Source: Corylus avellana
Taxonomy: Eukaryota; Streptophyta; Magnoliopsida; Fagales; Betulaceae
Length of the DNA: 64,000 nt
Assembly (NCBI RefSeq): GCF_901000735.1
Contig: NC_081548.1
Location: forward strand, 11,476,744 to 11,540,743
Reading direction: 5' to 3'
Below are positions 54,541-64,000 of the stretch, one piece after another. A program made the position numbers and the translations under genes. Position 1 is the first letter of the stretch, and every line of letters starts with the position of its first letter. The notes under the pieces were generated by a model that saw only the letters and a list, made by a program, of their open reading frames with translations, had not been told where the DNA came from and made no database searches.

Positions 54541-55370
54541 CGGCTCAACAAAATGAGAAATTTGGGGGTCTAAGGGTATTTTAGTCATTTTTTGAATTGG
54601 GCAAAAATTCCCAAAGCCGAATGGTTGAAGGTATGGATTAGGTTGTCAAATCAGTAGGTTTTAATCAAAATTCAATACCAACTACAAGTTGTATATCAAA
54701 CATTACAAACTTCAAAGATTTAGGAAAATTTTGGATTTGGGAATAAAATTCCAAAATCCAATTAGGTCAAAATTTGTGGGCATAAATTTCCAAATCCGAT
54801 TTATCTTGATCAAGCAAAGTTAGAAATTTTGGGTTGATGCGTAGGTGTAATGCACTGAACTGGCAACGATGATTATTTTTCCTTAAAAATATTATTAATA
54901 AGAATGATTGTAACTACCGAAGCGATTTTATGGATTGAACTATTCTCAGTCCTTGGCCTGCGCATGTTGGTAAGGAATACCAAATTATTAATGTACATGG
55001 TGAAAAGGTTTTCACAAGCACGAGAATAATAAATAAACTTAGTTACTCAAGGATAAAGATGTAGAGAATTAAAGTTATAGTATCATTAACATTAATTTAG
55101 TTTCAGAAGATTTGTGGAGGAACCAAAAATCAATATTAAGAAAGTCTAAGTGAGTAATTCATTTAACAAAAAATATAAACTAGAGTGCAATTACAATTGT
55201 TTAGTGGAATCAATTGTAATTAAATAGGGACTTGTGATAGTCAAGCCTATTTGGAACTAGTTTTTATTTTTTTTTTCATTTGGTTCCCTCACCAAGCTAA
55301 TGTAAATTAACTAGGTCAAGCTTTTTATTTATTAAGCTGCTTGTTTTAATTTATTAAAATATATGCTAGA
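54541..55370. other. No gene seen
   Basis: AT-rich sequence without conserved motifs; probably decayed repeat. Confidence 0.5.
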
Positions 55371-55800
55371 GAAAAACAGTACACGAGACGCATGTATAGG
55401 ACATCGGGCTTGGGAACCCAAGCCCATACCAGACCAAGTAGGCGCCTAGACTGCATCTAACGACCCAGCCTAGGCCATGTGGTTGCAAGAGTAGTGGAGG
55501 CTGGGGTTTTTTCTAACTCTAACCGTCCACCACTGGTAGTCCCACATGGACTATTTTCCACCTTTACTAGTATGTTAAGCCTATAAATAGAGAAGCATGC
55601 AGCTCTCTAAAAACATTTTACAACTCCAATTTTTTTAGTATTTATTGAAAATGGAATATTCCTGAGTATTCTCAATAATAAGTTAAAAGTTTTGTAAAAC
55701 AAGATAAAAGCTCACACTCTTAGTTATTCTTAGTTATTGGTGAGAAGACTCAAAGGTTATATAATCCTAAAAGGCAGCTCGTGATTTTTTTTGTAGAAAC
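55371..55800 (+). repeat. Possible solo LTR or promoter-bearing repeat
   Basis: A TATA box CTATAAATAG (55581-55590) is followed about 80-100 bp later by polyadenylation-like CAATAATAAG. This resembles a short LTR. Ends and TSD were not found. Confidence 0.3.
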
Positions 55801-55891
55801 AAGAAGAAAACTTTGCCCAATAGCCAATGAGTGGTCGTACAACCAAGTACGTGGTTAATACATTTTGCAGTTAATTAAAATAGAGTCTTGC

Positions 55892-56262
55892 TATGCGATA
55901 GCCAAATTTTGGCAGCTTAGCGTAGGACATATATTAAAATAATAATAATAATAATAATAAAAAATTTTAGTTAAATTTTTATGAGTTAATATTTAGTTTA
56001 TAATGTCTCAAAACTTATTTTTAGATTCAAAACTAAAACTTAGGGGTAAAAGGTTAACCCTTTAGGGATGTTATCACTCAAAAGGAATTCGATTATCCTA
56101 AATTTGGTGCTAATGCCTCAAATTTAGTGCTAATACCTTAAATTTGATGCTAATACCTCAAATTTGGATTCCCCTTTAATATCTATCTTCTTCAAATTTT
56201 TTTTTTTTTAAAGGATAAAATATCTGACGCTTGGCCGCCTCATGGCAGCTGTAAATCTCTAT
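55892..56262. mobile_element. Possible MITE with degenerate inverted ends
   Basis: AATAGAGTCTTGCTATG with GGCAGCTTAGCGTAGGACATAT at the left resembles the reverse complement of the right end (AATAGAGATTTACAGCTG, then GGCCAAGCGTCAGATAT). The match is imperfect and no TSD was established. An (ATA)n run and the 20-bp tandem repeat lie inside. Confidence 0.4.
56100..56167. repeat. Tandem repeat, 20-bp unit, 3.4 copies
   Basis: AAATTT(G/A)(G/A)TGCTAAT(G/A)CCT(C/T) repeats at 56100, 56120, 56140 and partly 56160. Confidence 0.9.
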
Positions 56263-56884
56263 TCATTAAAATAACATAGTTTTTCACATGGTCTTATTAA
56301 AGTTCAATCCAGAATTGAATTTATTTTATTTTATTTTATTTTTAAAATTTTTTTTTTATTCTGCAATCATGTTTTTGCACTTATATTCCCAAGAGTGTCA
56401 AACCACACGCGAGTGCATCTAACGCGCTAAAGGAGGTTCCGACAAGTAAGTAAGACTCACAAAGGTGCGTGCAAGTGCATGGAATGCATGAGAGAAGCGG
56501 CAATGGACTTAGCCAACACATGTAATACTAGAATGGGCTGAAATTATGTAGATCCACCGATTTGGGGCTGACAAATTACTTTTGATGGTTGGTTGGCTAA
56601 AAAGAGGTACTGTGGTGGCGCGCTGAGATTCTGCCGATAGTATGGCAGCACGTGCGGTTGCCTATGATAACAGGTCTTCCACAAATTGATAGATCTATTA
56701 TACCTTATAGACCTAATTCTAGTTTTAGATTTATAAAATTTAGTCCGAGAAAGATTGGGAAGAGATTGACAGCACAAACGGAGACACGTGACAGCGCGTT
56801 TGGATTACCTGAACAATAAGATCTTTGGAGAGAACGCCAAGAAAACATCAAAGACATTTGTTGAAGGCTACAAAAAAGTGCATT
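56263..56884. other. No gene seen
   Basis: Intergenic. The open frame on the minus strand at 56544-56777 has no recognizable domain. Confidence 0.45.
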
Positions 56885-57110
56885 TGATACCTTGTAGAAA
56901 TATATGATGAGAATAATAAAAAAAAAAGACGTATGGACTACATCTTGTATGTTGAAGTATTAAATTGTTATAAAACAATATTAAATAGATCTCTATTTAT
57001 AAAGAAATAATGGATAGTGAACAAAAAACCCTAGACTAAGTAAAGTAGGAAATAAACCCTACAATGGAAAGGAATAGAATATAGAATATAGAATATAAAT
57101 TATTCTAACA
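56885..57110 (-). repeat. Short Copia-like solo LTR (226 bp)
   Basis: On the minus strand it starts TGTTAGAATAATTTATATTC and ends TTTCTACAAGGTATCA, with TATA-like CTTTATAAATAGAGA inside. TG...CA ends fit a Copia LTR. A TSD was not confirmed (GCATT versus TTATG). It is homologous to 36136-36266. Confidence 0.55.
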
Positions 57111-57277
57111 TTATGATTATATAAATGTTATATCAACCAAAGGGACTAGATACATTAATTCTTCAAACAAGAACATGTTAACAAGAGGACCTAGATTCAA
57201 CTTCTAAGCGAGCAGTAAACCATGGGTGAATTTCAATGAGAAAAATTATATATATAATTTAATTTTTCATTCTCTAG

Positions 57278-60200
57278 CTACGACTCCCTATCAGTAATTG
57301 GTTCTATCTTTTCCCCATTTCCATCAGGCAACCCAACCTTTAAAGACAGGTCTTTGTTACAACAAGTGACTGCAATGGCTTCTGGAGACAGTTGGGTAAC
57401 AGGAGATTTTATAATGCCGTTGTCATATACCTCCTTATGACTTGCCGTTTCACTGCCAGATTTTACCTTTCCATTTTCTGCGGGTCTTTGTTGGCTTCCC
57501 ATATCATTTTTGGCTAATGGTAAAGGCATTGTCTCTGCAAAGTGATAGAAAAACAACTGTTTCTTATTAGATTAGTAATAAAAATGAGTTTCTAGGATAC
57601 AAACTTAACAAAGGACCCAACGTTTAAGAAATTCCTTGAACTCAAACCACTCAAAATCCAAAAGTTTTGACCGCTGGTCATACAGACACATACTCTCCAC
57701 ACATTCATTAATTCAGATACTACCATTTAAAAAAAAAAAAAAAAAAAAAACACCTATTTATATCAACAACAAGTGGAAGATCCACTCGAGTTAAAGGAGA
57801 GGACAGGGAGCAATTAAGTGACAAGCTCTCATTAATTTACAATACCCAATAAGCTGAATATTGGGCGTGCTTGCGTTTATAGGACTTCCAATTGATTTCA
57901 TGAAGGAACTGAACCTTTTGGACCATGCTTCTTTAGCACTCAAGAAAACCCATATTCAAGATTCACAATAACAACTAAGGAATTGTAAAGTCTAGAAACT
58001 TACCCTGTATGCTGCCACAAGTTATGAGCCGGTTCAGAAAATCCCGGATCCCGGTCAGAACAAGCCTTTCCTGCTCTGCATAAAGTCTTGTGAAGACATG
58101 CCCATTAGATGACTTCTGACTCGTGTTTTGACCATGGCCCGCCACCCCATCTGGTGACCCAGCTGCCATAAATATTGTATCTGGTTCATCACACATCAAT
58201 GCAAGCGTTCTAGGAGACATTGGCCTACCATCATCTATATTAGTTCCATCAGATCCCGAATCACTGGTTCCATCTCTGTCCACTTGATTCCAACTCAGAC
58301 GGTCATCAGAAATTGCGTTCTGACTAATGTGTCCTTTTTTACCATCTCTGCTCTCTTGAGTGGATAAATCAATAGAAATTTCAACATTCTCCCCCTCTTT
58401 TTGCCTATCCAATTTGTCACTTTTTTCTGGAAATGTTAAAAATATACAGATTAAACAATAGAGGGGGGAGAGTGGGGGGAGGGAGATATGTAACCCCTTT
58501 TCAGTATGATATACTACTTTGCTATAACACAAACATACAGGTTGCTCACAAACAGATCTTTTAAATGCTTGTATTGACCAATTTTCCTACCTGTCCACTG
58601 TATGGTCGCCTCTGGAAAGAAAAATCAAAATGAAACTTTGAGATTTTTTCATTAAACTACAAAGGAATAAAACCAATGGTAAAAAAAAAAAAATGATGAG
58701 AAAAAAATATACTTGATGTTGGACTAAGATCCCAAAGAACAGATTGAAAGTAACCATGTTGTAGGATGTTATCGATTTGACATGTAAATCACTTATCCCA
58801 AGTTCAATATGAAAATACCACTCCGAAGTAATTTCTTAATTTCAAAGTTTTTGGGTTAATAATTTGGATTGTAAGATTCATTCCATAAATCATAATATAT
58901 TCAGAACAAAAAAATTGGAAAACACAAAAAGGAAGAATATTGCAGGTATTGATGAGACACCATGGGGTGGGGGGTGGGTGGAGAACCCCTCCATTCTTGC
59001 AAGTACAAAGAAAAAAAAAATAAAGACAAGAAATCATGGGTAGTCTCAGACTAATCCTTTTCATAAGACTTTATAAGGAAACTCTACACTTACCCATCTC
59101 AATCTACCACCCAAGTTGCAATGTCCCTACGATCTTTCAATTTAGTTACTATACCCTATCAATCTTGCAATGTCCGCCCCAAAAATAACAAAAATACCCA
59201 TAAAATAAAATTAAAAAATAAAATAAAGGACAAATAATACAGAAAACAGCAATATATATATATCGGAATAGACAGAAGTGATGCCTTATAAAAATCTTAC
59301 CTAATTTTTTGTAAAATCTTATCAAACTTTTTTGTGTGTATATATATACACAGATATAGCAGAACTTCCATTTCCAACATAAGAGTAGAGTAAACACAAT
59401 TGTAAAATATCAGCAAGGACTAGCAAAATATGGTAGAAGTTTTTTTGAAATCTACTAATCATAGAAAGGAAAACTACTTTATGGCAGTACTACCAAGTTT
59501 TGTAGACATAGAAACATATAATTATTTAGTCATCATAGCCATTTTGGTCAACTAAAAAGCTAAATGTTTGAAGCAACCTTAATTATAAACAAGCCAGTAA
59601 AAGTTCTATCTATTTCTGTGCTTTAATCACAACCTGCAAGTGTCTTTGTAGCTTTGTCTGAAAGTACGACGAAAAGTGAGCAAAGATCCTTAATGTCCTG
59701 TAGTTGGAGGATGCCGGCCAATGAAGATCTTCAACCATGAGAAGTTACGACAATTAGCTTGCGAAAAGAGATAAGAAAAATATCATTAAGTATGTGCAGA
59801 AAAGAGACAAAATATGCCTACCTGTACTTAAATTTTGAAGATAACAGAGATGAAGCCACAGAAGCTTTTAAATTATTTTCCTGACAAAGTTTTAAAAAAA
59901 TAATTATTACATTTTGTTCACTGAGAAGATGGAGTAGCAAAAGGAAAAAAGGATAAAGAAAAAAAAAAAACCCAGGAATCTTATAGCAAATAAGATTAAA
60001 GAGAACTCTGAGAAAATCAGTAGTTCTTTCCACAGTTTGTTTCCAGAGAGAGAGAGACTAGGGCTTACAGCAAAATGAGAGTAAACAGGATGTTACAAAA
60101 TCAAGTGTTCCTTTCTTTTTGATAAGTAAATAAACTTTAATAGATAAAATGCGTGAAAGAGGGGCTCAAACCTAGCACATGCGCAAGTTTTCTAGATCTT

Positions 60201-63046
60201 CTTAGTACTATTCCTTTCAAAAGAGTGCGACTACACAAAATCATATTTAAATTTGGAATACAGTCATAACGTACAGGAACTAGAATTACTTGACAAGAGA
60301 ATTAAATGATTCAATAACTTATGTCCCTTCAAGTATCACTAATGATAAAAAATAAAAATAAAAATAGGTCTACAGATTCAAAGTTGCTAATCAAATGAGC
60401 CAAAAAAAAAAAGCACAAAAATTAAATATAGAATGAACATTCACTAAGGACCTACTGAACAGATAAAGATCAACCTATATAATCTCATATTCAAGGATCC
60501 TAAGAAAGTGTACCTGTTGACATTGTGGACTCGTGTGAATGGATTGATCTTTGGCTGCTATCCCAGAAAAGAGTTTCCCATATTTTCTCTTCTTGGATGC
60601 CAAAGGGATCCCATAACCGGAGGATCCAATGGCTCCACTAATGGCCGCATTGGCTGCCTGTTGGATGTAGATTGTTGTATTATGGTCCTCATGAAAGAGA
60701 GCGCTTCTTTCTTCACTTCCTTCAAAATTTTTGCAGCTCACACATTTACAGTTTTCAGAACACAAAATACTGGCTTGGAAGCACTCGCAGTACTTCTTGA
60801 GGCAGCCCGATTTCTTGCAGTGGCATCCTTTGCTGTGCTTTCCCACCACTGCTGAATCATCCTAGATTTTTTTTAAGACATAATCAATGCAATGCCAACT
60901 ACAATTAATAAAGATTGTATGCTTGACTGGTTGACCTTAAAAAATACTGTTCTTTATAAAAATTAAGTTCATTTTGCTCAATGAATCAACACTTTGCCCT
61001 CCTTTTTATTTGTCTTTGCAGCGATACAAAATACACCCTTCAAAAAGCCAGATACTATGACCAAAAAGAAAAAAAAAAAAAGCTTTCTCTGAACAAGCCA
61101 AACCATTTGCTGGAAAAGGCAACATGTTGGTCTATTTGACTAACCCACGCAGTTCAATCTCAGTTGACTTTGCCATTTCAAGTTAACTTACAAAATAATT
61201 TTTAAACATCAGAAAGGAATTCCTAACTAAGAAAAAATCATTTATGACTTTATTTACACAAGTGCACAGCAAAGTGTCAACCTGACCTTTCAGAACGAAA
61301 AAAACATATGCCCTTCAGTTAAAGTTACAGAGCCAAGGCCCCCTTATTATAAGCGTAGTAGTATGATTACATCCGTTGTTCACATTGTAGGCTTGTAGCT
61401 TTTAGACAAGGAAAAGGTGTGACAAAGGAAGAATCTTGAATTTGCAAGACAAGACCTTCATTAGAAGTGTCCATTTTTCTACGTCTTTATGTCAAGACAA
61501 TTAAATAGAGCACTCTTGCATGTTATAAAATCATGAGGCAAAATTTTAAATAGATCCTCATGTTGGAGTTCCAGAGAATTTAAAATGAAAATAAAAAATA
61601 ATATCTGCACTTAATCTGGTTGATGGACTAAACATGATAGCTAAAACCGTTATAAAAATGTAGAGAGGACTAAACAGACCACTAAAAGCTACATGGAAAA
61701 CTGTAATAAAAAAGAGAAAGGTTACACACACTCCCACTCCCCGACTTCCAAGTGCACACTCACCTGGCATTAAAAATCACTATTGGATCCAAAATCTAAC
61801 AGTGATTCATCTAAAATCTAATGGTAATTTTTAGTACCACATCAGGGAGTATGAACTTGGGAGTATGGGAGTGGGAATATGAATAGCATTTCTCAATAAA
61901 AAAAAATCAAGTGCAAAATCTCTGCATAGATTCACGTACATGACATTTCTAGTATATATCAAACTACTTTAGAAAGGTACTCCTGTCAACATTTGATTCA
62001 GTTAAAGCCAATGGAAGAGCACTGATCAAGCAATCTATTGCACAAGTTGGAATCAGAGTATGTACCATACTACCCCGAGATCGACGAGGACTACACGCGA
62101 TCTTAGGCCTGAATGCAAATGGATTACGCTCTAAGGTTGCAACAACTGCCTCCTGCCTAGCAGCCTCATTCTCCACATTATTCTGACAACTTATGCAGTT
62201 GCAATTATCACAATAAATTCCAGCAGAGAAGCACTCACAATACCTAACAATTGTGAAAATTTACTACTTTAAAATTAGTAGGAAGAAAAAATGATGCACC
62301 ACATATATAAGGCATGAAAGCTAAAAAGTTGTCAACAATAAATCACTAAGACTCCAAGAAGTTGCCCTCCTTTAAATTATGTATTGGAAAGTGGATTCAG
62401 AAACTCAACATTATTTACAACTAAACTCATTCAAAGACACATTTGAAAAAAAAAAAAAAAAAAAAAGATCACATGTAGGAGAGGAATAGAGGTGGTTTTC
62501 CACCCATGGGTAAGTGGAAAACTTGATTACAACTCCATGGGCGTTCTGTGAATGTATGTGTCCTTCTAAGAAGTCTTGGCTTGTATCATTTCATTTCCAT
62601 TTTAATGGACCACTAAAAACTCTATCATAGTGAAAGATAAGAAAAAGGTGCCCTTTTTAGCAGGGGAAGGGGGACGGGGAATAAGAGAGAGAGAGAGAGG
62701 AGATGGTGAAGATCGAGGCGGAAAATCACTACAAAACCCTTTACTCTCATGCATATGATACTTCAAGAAAGGGAACTTGTATAGACATTATATATTCTGA
62801 CTTGTGTCATGCCACTGTTGAGCAATTTTGCATCTATCCCACTTTTAATCACAAGAACAACTTAATATAGAAAGAGGGCATAATCACAAGAATCAAAGCT
62901 ACCAACAAGTGTATGTCAAGCTAAAAATGCGTACTTACAGCTTCAAGCATTGAGAACTTTTGCAATTACATTGCTTTTTTTTCTTTGGAGTGCCGTCTTT
63001 GGCCTCAATGTTAGCCCGCGGTCTCGATGTAGGGGACTCTTGCTTA
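57278..63046 (-). CDS. Tesmin/TSO1-like CXC (CRC-domain) protein, TCX5/TCX6 type, 3' part
   Basis: Minus-strand exons are 63046-62939, 62243-62066, 60861-60514, 59880-59822, 59728-59634, 58611-58591, 58426-58004 and 57534-57278 (TAG). Together they give about 495 residues; the N-terminus lies beyond 64000. CXC motif 1 is [17 protein letters not shown], then [10 protein letters not shown]. The linker has [10 protein letters not shown] (family form RNPxAFxPK). CXC motif 2 is [17 protein letters not shown], then [10 protein letters not shown]. The C-terminal part has [15 protein letters not shown] and [16 protein letters not shown], as in plant TCX5/6. CRC proteins bind zinc and DNA (CHR-like, TTTGAA-type sites), in DREAM-type repressor complexes in the nucleus (family knowledge). 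One junction is uncertain: donor 62066 with acceptor 60861, or donor 62074 with the acceptor ten bases later. The 21-nt exon 58611-58591 is a microexon. Confidence 0.9.
61714..61894. mobile_element. MITE (181 bp) in an intron of the CXC gene
   Basis: The left end GAGAAAGGTTACACACACTC and the reverse complement of the right end GAGAAATGCTATTCATATTC match over about 28 bp, then both run into CCCACTCCC. A run of A on each side hides any TSD. It lies between the two CXC exons. Confidence 0.6.
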
Positions 63047-64000
63047 CTGAAGAAAAAGAAACATGTACAAAGGTTAAAAGAACAAGATAATACAACTGAA
63101 CTTCATAATTGTATGAAAAGTTTCCATGAAGAAGCAAAGCCATACATAATTAAAAGCATGTACACACAAAAAATGCGAAGAACTGGGCAGTTCATATCGT
63201 ATAGGTTAAAGAAGAAAGTCACATCATATAGATTAAGTTTTTTACTAACAAAAATGTGAACGATTGGGTAGGTCAATTATCTTCAGTGCTTGAAGTAAAA
63301 TAAATCCCGTGTAGGGTGGTGAGAAGACTTGCTCTCGCTGCTGGATCTATGCCCAACGAGAAGGGAGCAATAATAACATTTTCATGACAGGTAATAAAGC
63401 TACTACTAGTGCACCTGGGCGATGAACAGGATTTCACGAGCAGGGTTGAAAACCACCTGCTTTCTCTCCCTCTTGAGGTTTTAGCTCATTTGATGCACAG
63501 ATCATATGGTTAATTTTAAATTTTTTTGAAAAATTAATCATTCTCTTCAAAGATTTCTCGAAATATCATAAAAAGATTTTTTTTTTTTTTCTTTACATCT
63601 ACTAGCTGCCATCTGCCACAAAAAGACCTTGCCAAATTCTTGCTCAGTACCGAAACATCTTTTGCAACAGTTGATTGACATGTAGTAAGGTTCTCGAAAT
63701 TATTAATTATTGACTTTCATCATAATAATATATCTGAATCTTACAGATGACATGCTTATGAATGTAGTAGATACTCCATAGCAATCACTTTTACCATATA
63801 AACATACCATACCTATTTTGGATAATTTTCTATTCACAAAATAAAATTTTTGGTTGAAATCAAAATCTCTATCTTCGAAGTTTTAGGTGGCATAATTTAC
63901 GATCTCCAACATCAACATTGACATTAATAGATCCCATTATTGTATCAACGCAACCATAGAAAACCAAATCTTGAGCATAGATGAATGAAATAACTATTCA
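63047..64000 (-). other. Intron of the CXC gene to the window edge
   Basis: The exon at 63046 has a clear acceptor (TTTCTTCAG). No upstream exon with the expected Pro/Gln-rich N-terminus was found, so the first exons lie beyond the window. Confidence 0.6.

Noticed and set aside
60508..60855. Plus-strand frame of 115 codons
   Set aside because: It is the antisense of the second CXC exon, which has strong motifs and splice sites.
1..64000. Integrated pararetrovirus, tRNA or rRNA genes
   Set aside because: No movement-protein, coat-protein or pararetroviral RT order was seen, and no tRNA or rRNA fold was recognised. The tRNA-like stretches found are primer-binding sites. A tRNA scan would settle the latter.

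Overview
The window is nuclear DNA of a flowering plant, most likely a woody eudicot. It is AT-rich, has spliced GT-AG genes with long introns, and is dominated by nested LTR retrotransposons. The species cannot be named from sequence alone. Only two host genes are supported, both on the minus strand. One is a complete 13-exon alpha/beta hydrolase (27984-35107, 345 codons, Ser-Asp-His triad visible). The other is the 3' part of a tesmin/TSO1-like CXC DNA-binding protein of the TCX5/TCX6 type (57278-63046; its 5' end lies beyond the right edge). All splice phases close in both genes, except for one donor/acceptor choice in the second.

Layout. 1-4588: 3' part of a gag-only element (C) carrying a 209-bp TRIM-like solo LTR, ending in its 3' LTR. 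4600-19453: a deleted Athila-like Gypsy element (B, plus strand), interrupted by a full-length Athila-like element (A, minus strand, 5995-15506, TSD CCTTA). B itself sits in a Tekay-like LTR whose 3' part is 19454-20265. 21051-22713: a Tat-type primer-binding site and LTR on the minus strand. 22714-26818: a gag-only element (E, minus). 27984-35107: the hydrolase gene, whose intron 3 holds a 2.9-kb solo LTR (TSD AGCAC). 36267-39972: an LTR and 3' spacer of an E-like element (F) hit by two Mutator-type MITEs with overlapping 9-bp TSDs. 39973-46230: a Tekay-like chromovirus relic (G, minus) with an internal inversion and a clean solo LTR in its protease (TSD CATGA). 46750-53807: a solo LTR containing a Harbinger-type element and a three-LTR tandem retroelement. 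53808-54540: the start of another Gypsy element (J). 54541-57110: small repeats and a Copia-like solo LTR. 57278-64000: the CXC gene.

The retroelements do not act with the host genes in any evident pathway; all are coding-defective. The most interesting structure is regulatory. Several LTR families carry arrays of short palindromic CpG words (CGATCG, CTCGAG or CGTACG) just upstream of their TATA boxes, and the paired LTRs of element A differ there largely by CpG-type transitions. The gag-only and Athila-like elements also share a long 3' spacer with extra copies of the polypurine tract. No new enzymatic, defence or CRISPR-like system was found.
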